Below are positions 27,014 to 35,716 of a stretch of DNA of 64,000 bases, in pieces. A model generated the notes under the pieces. That model worked only from the letters and a program-made list of their open reading frames with translations, was not told the DNA's origin and made no database searches. Source of the DNA: CAMTUH01 sp947084935 (lineage in GTDB: Bacteria; Pseudomonadota; Gammaproteobacteria; Coxiellales; Coxiellaceae); NCBI GenBank assembly GCA_947084935.1, contig CAMTUH010000001.1, forward strand, positions 124,001 to 188,000. The letters are read 5' to 3'. A program made the translations under genes and the position numbers. Position 1 is the stretch's first letter. Every line of letters begins with the position of its first letter.

Positions 27014-27598
27014 ATGACTAGGAAAAAATCTCTCTTTATTTCCGTTATCGCGCACAGTCTCTTAGTGCTTACGTTCCTTCCTTTTTCTTTCGCTCCGAAA
27101 GTAAACTCAGTGGGTACGATATCTGATTTGAAAGTTCACGTAGTTCCGGTGGGAGAATTAAGATCTTCTGTACATTCAGCCGCCGAGGGGTGGCGCCGGA
27201 AGGAGGGCTCCCACCGCGCGCAGCGAAGCGAGCACGGTGGGATACTGCAGGCGACAGGACCCCGAGGCAAATTGACTCCGCAAACAGCCGCGTCGTTTCA
27301 AAAAATGGGTAGCCAGGATGCATTGATGATTTTGCTGCATAATCTTATTAGCCAACAACAGCACTACCCTAATGCAGCGTTGCTCTTGGGTCAGCACGGA
27401 GATATTGAAGTTGGGTTTACGTTGTTTCCGAATGGCCGGGTACAAGAAGTTAGGGTGCTTCATTCCAGTAAGCATCAGTTGTTAGACAATGCGGCATTAC
27501 GTGCGGTTCAAGCGATCAGTCCCGTATCAAATGCCCATGAATATATTCACGAAGAAAAATCGATGAGTGTGTGGGTGCGGTTTGAATCTCGGCGCTAG
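27014..27598 (+). CDS. TonB-like energy transducer with in-frame repeat insertion
   Basis: 194 residues from the ATG at 27014, which follows the receptor stop by one base. A single N-terminal hydrophobic anchor (about 6-24) is followed by a periplasmic linker and a C-terminal TonB domain (about 112-194) with YPNAALLLGQHGDIEVGFTLFPNGRV and NAALRAVQAISP. It would couple the inner-membrane motor to the BtuB-like receptor encoded just upstream; ExbB/ExbD are not in the window. Residues about 58-85 (GWRRKEGSHRAQRSEHGG and following) are encoded by repeat D, also found ahead of lysS. The insertion keeps frame and sits in the flexible linker. Confidence 0.78.
   Translation: MTRKKSLFISVIAHSLLVLTFLPFSFAPKVNSVGTISDLKVHVVPVGELRSSVHSAAEGWRRKEGSHRAQRSEHGGILQATGPRGKLTPQTAASFQKMGSQDALMILLHNLISQQQHYPNAALLLGQHGDIEVGFTLFPNGRVQEVRVLHSSKHQLLDNAALRAVQAISPVSNAHEYIHEEKSMSVWVRFESRR
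27186..27267. repeat. Repeat D, copy 1 (inside a TonB-like gene)
   Basis: An 82-base GC-rich element from aggggtggcgccgg to caggcgacaggaccccgagg. The second copy is at 58609-58688, sharing both ends and much of the centre. It has no stop codon in the host gene's frame. Confidence 0.85.
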
Positions 27599-27674
27599 AA
27601 TTTCTGGTTGCTCCCTAGTATGATGAGCTTTGTTAGGCATCATCGCCTCAGGAAAATGGAAAAGGAACTTATCC

Positions 27675-29249
27675 ATGCTGCTCAAGTCCAAAGAATTGTT
27701 AAACTTTAATGAATTATCCTACGCCAGAGCCGGCAAGCCCATTCGGGTGCTCATTATTTTCCCTCCTTCCCGAAGAGCCGTCCGTGCCATGTGGACCATC
27801 CACAATGAAACGGAAAATTCATCCATTGGGGCTAAGCCGCCACTAGGGCCCATGTACGTAGCCGCCTATTTGAAAAAATACACGCCGCACGAAGTTCGGA
27901 TTTTAGACTGCCAAGTTGAAAACAGTTCCGATGAAGCAATCTATGCTGCCGTGCAAGAATTTAAACCGGATTTGGTGGGTCTTTGTGCGTGGACGGAGTA
28001 TTGGTACGACACGTGGCAGTGTATCCAAATTGTTAAAAAAGTCAGTCCAGACATTCACGTGACCGTGGGTGGTCCGCACGTCAGTATTTATCCGACTCTT
28101 ACCTTAGAACACTCCGGTTGTGATTCCGTGGTTGTCGGTGACGGGGAGGTTCCCTTCTTTTGGTTATCCAATGCAATCTCCAACGGAAAAATTCCCCATA
28201 ATTTGCCGGGGCTTCACATTAAATCGCACGGCGTGAAAGAGTGCGACATGAAATTTTATATCCACGGTGAGCTCGACACGCTGCCACCACCCGTGCGGGA
28301 AATGTTGCCCTACAAAAAATACACCAACGTCATCGGTAAAAGTGATTACGTGACGACGATGATCACCAGCCGCGGCTGTCCTTTTCATTGTACGTTTTGC
28401 AAATTATCGTTTCAAAAAACCCTGTGTCACAGCGCCGAATACGTGGTTGAAGAGTTCCAACGTATTTACGACATGGGTATTAAAGAAATTCAGATTTATG
28501 ACGATACATTTACGTGGTCCAAGAAACGATTAATCGCCATTTGTCAGGGAATTATCGAGCGTGGTATTAAGATTGATTGGGCGATCCGTGACCGGGTATC
28601 CAGTCCAACGCCAGAAACGATGGAGTGGTTGGCGAAAGCCGGATGCTCGCGTATTCACTACGGCGTGGAATCGGGCTCGGATAAAACGCTCAAGACCATC
28701 AAGAAAAACATCACCACGGCTCAAGCACTGAATGCATTTAAATTAGCGAAGTCCCTCGGCATACAAACCTTAGCTTATTTTATGATTGGACTGCCCGGTG
28801 AGACTGAAGAAGACATGCGGGAAACCTTCCGTTTTGCGCGAAAACTGGATGCCGATTACGCGACTTTTTCTGTTACAGTTCCCTATGCGGGCACGGAGAT
28901 TTACGATGAAGGACTCAAACAGAAAGTGATTCCGGTCGATTATTGGCAAGAATACGCGAAAAAACCCACGCCGAATTTTGTTGTGCCTTATTTCTGGGAA
29001 GAATTCTTAAACAAAGAGGCCTTATTAAAATTACGCGATGAAGGCACGAGAAAGTTTTATTTCCGTCCGCGTTATATTTGGCGTGAATTAAAGAAAATTC
29101 GACACCTTAACGAACTGAAGCGCAAAGCAAAAATGGCGCTCAATGTGTTTCAGACCTCAATTCTTCGCAAAGGACAAGAGGTATATTTGAAAAAGCCCGA
29201 TGTTAATTATGCGAACAACACGGCGAATCCTTATTCCGTTCGTGATTGA
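27675..29249 (+). CDS. B12-binding-domain radical SAM protein (copy 2)
   Basis: 524 residues from the ATG at 27675, picked for its RBS AAGGAAC; the frame stays open upstream to 27630 without a good RBS. The cobalamin-binding-like N-terminal domain (about 20-170) has PPLGPMYVAAYLKKY and VTVGGPHVSIYPTLTL. The radical SAM cluster is C235-x3-C239-x2-C242 in RGCPFHCTFC, followed by EIQIYDDTFTW and HYGVESGSDKT. It belongs to the same broad subfamily as copy 1 at 22308. It is co-transcribed with a heparinase-like gene (its stop is two bases from the next ATG), so a carbohydrate or lipid-linked substrate is likely. C-methylation of a sugar is one option. Confidence 0.85.
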   Translation: MLLKSKELLNFNELSYARAGKPIRVLIIFPPSRRAVRAMWTIHNETENSSIGAKPPLGPMYVAAYLKKYTPHEVRILDCQVENSSDEAIYAAVQEFKPDLVGLCAWTEYWYDTWQCIQIVKKVSPDIHVTVGGPHVSIYPTLTLEHSGCDSVVVGDGEVPFFWLSNAISNGKIPHNLPGLHIKSHGVKECDMKFYIHGELDTLPPPVREMLPYKKYTNVIGKSDYVTTMITSRGCPFHCTFCKLSFQKTLCHSAEYVVEEFQRIYDMGIKEIQIYDDTFTWSKKRLIAICQGIIERGIKIDWAIRDRVSSPTPETMEWLAKAGCSRIHYGVESGSDKTLKTIKKNITTAQALNAFKLAKSLGIQTLAYFMIGLPGETEEDMRETFRFARKLDADYATFSVTVPYAGTEIYDEGLKQKVIPVDYWQEYAKKPTPNFVVPYFWEEFLNKEALLKLRDEGTRKFYFRPRYIWRELKKIRHLNELKRKAKMALNVFQTSILRKGQEVYLKKPDVNYANNTANPYSVRD

Positions 29250-29251
29250 TA

Positions 29252-30934
29252 ATGACGCGCGCACTCTATCAAAAATACCTTATCGATGAAGCTGCTCGAT
29301 TACTCTCCTTTTTAGATCGAGATCCTTACTCGCCTACCTATGGATGTTTTGATCGATTACACTGGGCGTGGGGTGCATTCGATATTGCTAATGCGGATCT
29401 GCAAAAGTTTACGTTACCGTTGGCTTTTTTGTATCAATGGAACTATCCGGATAACCCTTATTATAATAATGCAAATTTATTACAGTGGATTGAAGCCGCT
29501 GTGCTTTTTTGTGCTCGAGATCAGAGTCGTTCGGGCGGTTTTGACCAGTGGCTACCGCATGATAATTCGATTGTTTCTGCTGGATTTGTTCTGCACGATT
29601 TAGTGACGGTGGCGGAGTTATTAAAAAATCAATTATCACCCGATGTCATTAAAGCCCTTGAAACGTGTGCATTGCGTGCAGCCCGGTTTTTGACGCGCTA
29701 CGAAGAGCGGCACGGTTTTAATTCCAATCATTGTCTGGCTAACGCCGTGGCGCTGTTGGATATCGCACATTGGTTACCGGAACCCGGCGAAACCTTTAAA
29801 AACCGAGCCAAGGATATCATCCAAAAAGTCATCCATCGCCAAGCAAAAAGCGGTGCTTTTTATGAATACGCCGGTGCCGATTTGGGTTATCAAACCCGAG
29901 GTATTGCGTATTTGGCCGCCGCTTATCAACGACTGCCCGAGCCGATGATTTTTGACAGTTTACAGCGCGCCGTGGACTTTTCTTCACATTTTTTAAATCG
30001 AGTATCGGGAAATGGCGGTAGCTATGGGACGCGCGGCACGCATTTGCTGTATCCGTCGGGATTTGAGATAGCTGCGCATCACGGTGTCCATCCAGAATTG
30101 CCGGAATTAGTGGCCGATATTATTTCTACTGGATTGTGTGTGACACCGCGTAATACCGATTTAACAAATTTAATTCCATTGCTGTCGGATTACACACGTG
30201 TGTGCTTACTTCCCGAATTGCCTAACTTTATCGGCGTATCGGAAAATAAAAAAGATTTTTTTTGTGACGCAACAACGGTGTATACTTTATTTCGTCAAGA
30301 TGCACAAATCCATGGTCGGTTAAATGGCGGTATGATGCAAATCGACTCTCTGTCTCAAGGGAAAACATTATTCGTCAGCGCGGGTTATATGATTGAAGTC
30401 GGTAAAACCAAAGGATTTTCAGGTGTTTTTAGTGGTCAGTGGCGAAATGAAAATAATCAGCGATTAACATTTGAAACTCAATTTCAAGTCACCAATCGCA
30501 TGCGGCAGAGCGCATTAAAATTTTTAATATTGAGAATGGCCTTTTTCCTGGTGGGAAATTTTTTACCGATAAATCTGCTCATGAAAAAAATGATGGCGTG
30601 GTTATTGATATTTAGAGAAAAATATTTAAATGTTACTCTAAAACGAGAGTTTTCCATTGAAGAAAATGAAATTAAGATCAAAGACACGGTTCATAATCGC
30701 ACCAAGGAAAAAGTTGTACTGCATCACGTGCATAATGGGTTTATTCATTTTATGGGTAGTGCGCGGTATTTCGATCGGAGCTTGCTGAATGAAAACCCCG
30801 GTACGCTGTGGCCTTCCGACAAGCCGAAACACTTTACGTTAGCGCCCGGGGAACACGTGGAGATTGTGAATCACGTGAGCTTGCCAAACTTGGCCGTGCA
30901 CAGATCGGAGTTATTACCAACTCTTCCTCTGTAA
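29252..30934 (+). CDS. Heparinase II/III-like alpha-toroid protein
   Basis: 560 residues from the ATG at 29252. The N-terminal 300 residues are rich in helices with repeated aromatic and charged motifs (HWAWGAFDIANADLQKF, CARDQSRSGGFDQWLPHD, ERHGFNSNHCLANAVALL), the pattern of an (alpha/alpha) toroid. From about 340 on, a beta-rich part (HGRLNGGMMQIDSL, GYMIEVGK, IKDTVHNRTKE) fits the C-terminal sheets of heparinase II/III-like lyases. No signal peptide is visible. In glycan clusters such proteins can be lyases or epimerases of uronic acids, or unknown modifying enzymes. It is coupled to the radical SAM gene and overlaps the next, opposing gene by 64 bases. Confidence 0.6.
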   Translation: MTRALYQKYLIDEAARLLSFLDRDPYSPTYGCFDRLHWAWGAFDIANADLQKFTLPLAFLYQWNYPDNPYYNNANLLQWIEAAVLFCARDQSRSGGFDQWLPHDNSIVSAGFVLHDLVTVAELLKNQLSPDVIKALETCALRAARFLTRYEERHGFNSNHCLANAVALLDIAHWLPEPGETFKNRAKDIIQKVIHRQAKSGAFYEYAGADLGYQTRGIAYLAAAYQRLPEPMIFDSLQRAVDFSSHFLNRVSGNGGSYGTRGTHLLYPSGFEIAAHHGVHPELPELVADIISTGLCVTPRNTDLTNLIPLLSDYTRVCLLPELPNFIGVSENKKDFFCDATTVYTLFRQDAQIHGRLNGGMMQIDSLSQGKTLFVSAGYMIEVGKTKGFSGVFSGQWRNENNQRLTFETQFQVTNRMRQSALKFLILRMAFFLVGNFLPINLLMKKMMAWLLIFREKYLNVTLKREFSIEENEIKIKDTVHNRTKEKVVLHHVHNGFIHFMGSARYFDRSLLNENPGTLWPSDKPKHFTLAPGEHVEIVNHVSLPNLAVHRSELLPTLPL

Positions 30935-33096
30935 ATCATGCTGCTGGCGTAGCCGTGTTGCCAGCGCAAATGAACCCTCTGATCCACAGCGCTATAAATC
31001 ACTATTCTGAGTGTTTTTAATCCGGAAGAGCTCCCCACTTGACTGAAAATGGGTACTAGGCTGTCGTTATTTCCAATTTTACCCCACTGTGATGGCGGCG
31101 AATTCAGCCAATTCAGAAAGAGATTTCTTTTTTCCCCGAAAATATAAAGGAACAGTTCAGTGTCAGTAGGTTTGGCTTCGAAAACAAAGTAATACAAGCC
31201 TTTCGACAAAGAGATATCATTACTGGTGATAAAATGTTCTCCTTGAATGGGGATATCCGTTAACTGCAAACAACCGACAGTGCGGTTTTTTACTTTCATA
31301 CCGTGGGTAGTATCAAATTGAATGGGGGTGAGCGCCGTCATTTTTTTACGGGTGAGCAGCGAGGCCTCTGTTGTTTCGTTGAGGGTATTAGAGCAAAAGA
31401 AATTTGGCTTGGGCTCTCCCAAAAAAGAAAGGCAGGGCTCTTCCGGGAAGACCCTGAATAGAGCATACATCAAATCTTTCCATGGAGTTTGCTTCACTGC
31501 AATCGAATCAGTGACCGTAGGATCATAGATGGGATCAAGGGTGCCTGCTGGTATCACTCCTGATTGTTTGGCCTTAAGGTAATTATTAACCAGTATATTG
31601 GTGATGTTGTGTTGATGATTTCCCGGATTATTCTTGGGAAAGAGGGTACGGCTCAGGGTTTGTAGGGCAAGATTTTGTGGCGAAATCAGTTGAATAATAC
31701 TGCTTTCGGGGTGCATTTCTTGGTTCTTTTGTGGAGAGTAGTGAGAAAGATCAACGGGGTTTTGAGCGAACGCAGGAAAAATCCGTATGCTGCCCACTCC
31801 ATCCGGATGAAATAAAAAAACGACTATAAACATAGAAAACAAAGCGGTTACCACGGGCCAAGATTTTTTTGTGGCTGTATTGTGAGCTCGGTTTTTCAGT
31901 GCTCCGGCAATAAAAAATCCCGCAAGGAAAATATCTAAAAATAGTCCCACATAAAGAAACAGAACTCGACTGATGTAAAACCCGCCTTGGGAAAGGATAT
32001 GCGTATTGGTAACAAAATGGGCCAATAACGGTTCAACTAATCGAAAAGGCTCGGTCCTTAACGATCCACCCCACAGTGTGGGGGTGATCCCCACCAAAAA
32101 ACCTGCAACCAATAAATAAATAAAGGGTGCGCTTAACAGTAAGCCACAGAGGAGTTTGTTTTTAGGAGAATATGGGTGTGCAGCAGACAATCTAAAAATT
32201 ACGCCAAGGAGAAAGAGTGAAATAACGAGAACGTAGAGTGTCGCTACAGAATAAACTACTTCTTCCACCGATAGGATGGCGTGCACGAAACCTTCTGAGA
32301 GGGTTCCTGTGGACGGCCACGTCTGTTGCCGGATTCCCACGCCGGGTGCGAGTATCGTAATCAGCGCACCAATAAGATAAATTGCAAATAAAATCCAAAC
32401 TTTCTTGTTGCGCAATGCATTCTTTATAAATAGTAGTATTGATGTTCTTTCACCTATTGAGTGGTTGAGTTGGTAGTGGTGCCAGGCAAAGAGGGGAATG
32501 AAAAATCCACTGATCACTAAAAATATTTCGTGACTCGTGAGATTTACGGCATAAGCCATGCAAAACCCGACGAAGTAGCGTGTTTTTTCGATACTTTTGG
32601 GGAAAAGCGTAATGAGGGCAAAAAAGGAAACCGTCGCGGTGCCATAAATAGCGAGATCCAAGCCATACAAGCAGGGGCCGTAGTGTAGGATTGCCAGTAA
32701 CGTTGCGGTGAGTATGAGTAACGTGGCCGTCAAGGTGAGTATGAAGGGAATTTTGAAGACCTCTCTCAGAGCAAACGCGAGAGAAACGGTAATAAGAACA
32801 TAAACAATCAGCCTTCCGAATATCCAGCCCAGGTATGGGGTGCTAAATAGCGTAACACCTTTAGCCAGTAAGCATGCGCTGAAATCCGCACTCAGTCTAT
32901 TAATTGTCGTGGTGAGATAATAGGATTTCGTGCACGCGAGAAGCCCGCCCACAGTGTGATAAGTCTGGGACAATATCAATTCATCGGGGTGCAGCCAAAA
33001 AAATAGACCTTGAGACAGAGTAAAGTAAAAACATCCAATGGCTAAAATCAGACAAATCGTATAAAAAATCGTGGGTAAGCAGCGGCGCATAATCAT
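30871..33096 (-). CDS. Polytopic membrane protein, paralogue 2 of 3, with C-terminal extension
   Basis: About 741 residues from the ATG at 33094-33096, chosen by alignment with paralogues (MxxxRRxLPTIFYxICL); GTG at 33114 or ATG at 33090 remain possible. The first about 560 residues match paralogues 1 and 3, with the WLHPDELILSQTYHTVGG loop after helix 1 and NRLSADFSACLLA. Only this copy continues for about 170 residues after the shared part, with beta-strand-rich sequence (GLYYFVFEAKPTDTELFLYIFG, TLRIVIYSAVDQRVHLRW). This looks like a carbohydrate-binding-type sandwich outside the membrane. GT-C-type transferase activity is possible but unproven. Its 3' end overlaps the heparinase-like gene. 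Confidence 0.6.
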   Translation of the reverse strand: MIMRRCLPTIFYTICLILAIGCFYFTLSQGLFFWLHPDELILSQTYHTVGGLLACTKSYYLTTTINRLSADFSACLLAKGVTLFSTPYLGWIFGRLIVYVLITVSLAFALREVFKIPFILTLTATLLILTATLLAILHYGPCLYGLDLAIYGTATVSFFALITLFPKSIEKTRYFVGFCMAYAVNLTSHEIFLVISGFFIPLFAWHHYQLNHSIGERTSILLFIKNALRNKKVWILFAIYLIGALITILAPGVGIRQQTWPSTGTLSEGFVHAILSVEEVVYSVATLYVLVISLFLLGVIFRLSAAHPYSPKNKLLCGLLLSAPFIYLLVAGFLVGITPTLWGGSLRTEPFRLVEPLLAHFVTNTHILSQGGFYISRVLFLYVGLFLDIFLAGFFIAGALKNRAHNTATKKSWPVVTALFSMFIVVFLFHPDGVGSIRIFPAFAQNPVDLSHYSPQKNQEMHPESSIIQLISPQNLALQTLSRTLFPKNNPGNHQHNITNILVNNYLKAKQSGVIPAGTLDPIYDPTVTDSIAVKQTPWKDLMYALFRVFPEEPCLSFLGEPKPNFFCSNTLNETTEASLLTRKKMTALTPIQFDTTHGMKVKNRTVGCLQLTDIPIQGEHFITSNDISLSKGLYYFVFEAKPTDTELFLYIFGEKRNLFLNWLNSPPSQWGKIGNNDSLVPIFSQVGSSSGLKTLRIVIYSAVDQRVHLRWQHGYASSMIYRGRVGNNSDLCTAKFGKLT

Positions 33097-33217
33097 TGGG
33101 ATTATGCAGCGCACAACTCCGCAAGTAAAGTCGAGGGAAAGAATTTTTTGTTGACTATAAAACCATCAATAATGTTAAATACAGGTTCTTGGAACAGAAG
33201 GTAGTGTTATCAAAATT

Positions 33218-34039
33218 ATGACTCCCATAGAAAAATACGCTCCAACAAAAAAGGCTGTTCAGGGATTTTGGTCAGAACACCCGTGCAGTGGTCTTGGATT
33301 CAACACGATTGAAGAACTCATTGAATACCGGAAACGTAAAGATCCCATTATTCGTGTTTTTTTGGATGACCTTGCTTTCTCATCGGACGATTGTATTCTC
33401 GATATTGGATGTGGCCAAGGTGCGGACGTTACGGTTATGCACAGGCGTTTTCCTTCTACCTTCGGTGGTGATCTTTCGATGGGCGCCTTAAAAAGCGCAA
33501 TCCGCCTTAATTCGGCACTCACGAGTAAAATTATGCAGTTTGACGCTCGTTGCCTGCCATTTTCCGCCGAATGCTTTGAGGCCATTTATTCTCATGGCGT
33601 CATTCACCATTCGCCCAATATCGAGAAATCGATTGATGAGATTTATCGAGTGATGAAGCATGGCGGTCGAGGTCGGGTTCTTCTTTACCGTAAATATTCA
33701 CCGAAGGGTATGGCGGTCAGGTTGGTTCGATTTTTATTCAGTTCTAAGCGATTTGAGCGAATGTTTCGGAAGGTTTTTCGAAATCAAGGCAGTGCGGTCG
33801 ATGAACTGTTTTTGTGTCCTGTGATGGACATGCACACGCGCGCTGAGGTACGCAAGCTGTTCCGCCAATTTGCCACGGTTAGAATAGAGGCCTGCCATAT
33901 CGGTGTGCGGCATATTCTTTTTATTATGGGCCTGTCTGAAGACAACCCGTTCTACAAATTCATTGACTCCCTGGAGTCTTTTTTCGAACGCTTCTTTGGT
34001 TTTTACTGGATTGTCACGTTCCAAAAACCATCGCGCTAG
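33218..34039 (+). CDS. Class I SAM-dependent methyltransferase
   Basis: 273 residues. Motif I ILDIGCGQGADV is at residues 60-71, with post-motifs GDLSMGALKSA and the UbiE-like IYSHGVIHHSPNIEKSIDEIYRVMKHGGRG. The N-terminal GFWSEHPCSGLGF is typical of a subgroup of methyltransferases seen in glycan loci. It would methylate a small molecule or sugar with SAM. It is flanked on both sides by leftward membrane-protein paralogues and its last four bases overlap the downstream one, which suggests that the three genes moved as a block. Confidence 0.78.
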   Translation: MTPIEKYAPTKKAVQGFWSEHPCSGLGFNTIEELIEYRKRKDPIIRVFLDDLAFSSDDCILDIGCGQGADVTVMHRRFPSTFGGDLSMGALKSAIRLNSALTSKIMQFDARCLPFSAECFEAIYSHGVIHHSPNIEKSIDEIYRVMKHGGRGRVLLYRKYSPKGMAVRLVRFLFSSKRFERMFRKVFRNQGSAVDELFLCPVMDMHTRAEVRKLFRQFATVRIEACHIGVRHILFIMGLSEDNPFYKFIDSLESFFERFFGFYWIVTFQKPSR

Positions 34040-35703
34040 GATTTTTTAGGCGTTACGTTAAACAGAGTATACATCAGGTTTTTCCATTGATCTTGTCTCA
34101 CTGCAATGGAATTAGAGACGAGAGGGTCATAGATCAGATCAAGAATGGCGGGGGGCACTTCTTTCCCTCGGTTTGTCTTAAAATAGTGATTGACGAGTAT
34201 ATTAACAATGACGGATTCATGATCACCCGGCCTACTTCTTGGAAACAGTGTGCTGCCGAATGCTTGTACGGCAGGCCACCGTGAAGAAACTAAATCGATA
34301 ATACTGTGCTCGGGATATATTTCTTTGTTTTTTTGAGGGGAATAATGAGCAAGGTCAACGTTTGTTTTAAAAAACGCGGGCACAATTCTCATGCTGCCAA
34401 TACCGTCGGGGTGAAACAGAAAGATCGTTGTCACCACCGCGAAGAGGACTGTTTGAAATGGCCAGATTTTTTTTGCAACGGTGTTTTTTAGGTATTTGCT
34501 GACCGTTCCTGCAACCAAGAACCCGGCTAAAAAGATGTCTAAAAATAGCCCCAGATAAAGAAATAAGATTCGACTGATGTAAAATCCACCTTGCGTGAGC
34601 ATATTTTTGTTCGTGACAAGGCTGGCCAACAGCGGCTCCAGTTGACGAAAGGCATTACTCCTGAGTGAGCCACCCCACAGTGTGGGAGTGATTCCAATCA
34701 AAAATCCTACAATCAGTATATAAATGAATGGTGTACTGAGTAAGAGAGCGTAGAGGAGCTTATGTTTTATGGAAAATTCACGCGCAAACCACCCTCTAAA
34801 AATCACACCCAATAAGAAAATTAAGATAATGAAAACATAAAATTTAGCGAGGAAATAAAGCATTTCTTCCGAGGCGAGGATTATATAAACAAGACCCTCC
34901 GAGAACGTTCCCGTGGATGGCCACGTATGTTGCCGGATTCCCACGCCGGGCGCGAGAATCGTAATGAGCGCACTGATAAGATAAACGGCAGATAAAATTC
35001 GAACCCTTCTGTCTTTGAATGAATTTTTTATAAATAAAGATAACGATACTTTCTCATTCATCGAGTGGTTAAGTGTGTAGTGATACCACGCGTACAGCGG
35101 AATGAAAAATCCACTGATGGCTAAAAACACTTCGTGACTCGTGAGATTTATCGCATAAACCACGCAGAACCAAATAAAGTAACGCTTGTTTTCGATGCTC
35201 TTTGGGAAAAGCGCCATCAGGATGAAAAAGGTAGCCGTCGCAGTCCCGTAAATAGCCAGATCAAGCCCATACAAATAATAGCCGTAATTTTCGATGATTA
35301 ATAACGTGATGGAGTATAGGATCAACGCGACAATCAAGCCGAATTTGAATGGAATTTTGGCGATTCCCTTTAAAAGAAAGGCTACAGAAACAGGAATAAA
35401 GATGTGAACAACCATCCTTCCAAACACCCAACCCGTGAAGGGTGTGCTGAATAGAGCTGCACTTTTCGCCATCCAACAGCCGATGAAATCAGCGCTCAGT
35501 CTGTTGACGGTTGTATGGAAATAATAAGCTTTTGTGCAGGTAAAAATCCCACCCATCCTGTGATAAGTTTGCGATAAGATTAACTCATCGGGAAAAAACC
35601 AAGTAAGCAGTGTCTCAGACACCGTGAAATAAAAGCTTCCGATGGCGAGCAGCAAACAAATCGCGTAAAAAATGGTGGGCAAATGCCGGCGAATGGCGGT
35701 CAT
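34036..35703 (-). CDS. Polytopic membrane protein, paralogue 3 of 3
   Basis: 555 residues with about 11 transmembrane segments. It shares with the other two copies the N-terminus MTAIRRHLPTIFYAICL, the loop WFFPDELILSQTYHRMGG, NRLSADFIGCWMA, and the central LYGLDLAIYGTATATFFILMALFPKSIENKRY. The C-terminal soluble part begins around 450 (AHYSPQKNKE) and ends at VTPKKS without the extension of paralogue 2. It lies 13 bases downstream of the E1 beta gene and so is the last gene of the long leftward sugar operon. Function unknown; GT-C-like sugar transfer is inferred from layout only. Confidence 0.6.
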   Translation of the reverse strand: MTAIRRHLPTIFYAICLLLAIGSFYFTVSETLLTWFFPDELILSQTYHRMGGIFTCTKAYYFHTTVNRLSADFIGCWMAKSAALFSTPFTGWVFGRMVVHIFIPVSVAFLLKGIAKIPFKFGLIVALILYSITLLIIENYGYYLYGLDLAIYGTATATFFILMALFPKSIENKRYFIWFCVVYAINLTSHEVFLAISGFFIPLYAWYHYTLNHSMNEKVSLSLFIKNSFKDRRVRILSAVYLISALITILAPGVGIRQHTWPSTGTFSEGLVYIILASEEMLYFLAKFYVFIILIFLLGVIFRGWFAREFSIKHKLLYALLLSTPFIYILIVGFLIGITPTLWGGSLRSNAFRQLEPLLASLVTNKNMLTQGGFYISRILFLYLGLFLDIFLAGFLVAGTVSKYLKNTVAKKIWPFQTVLFAVVTTIFLFHPDGIGSMRIVPAFFKTNVDLAHYSPQKNKEIYPEHSIIDLVSSRWPAVQAFGSTLFPRSRPGDHESVIVNILVNHYFKTNRGKEVPPAILDLIYDPLVSNSIAVRQDQWKNLMYTLFNVTPKKS

Positions 35704-35716
35704 ATAAGGTCAGTCC

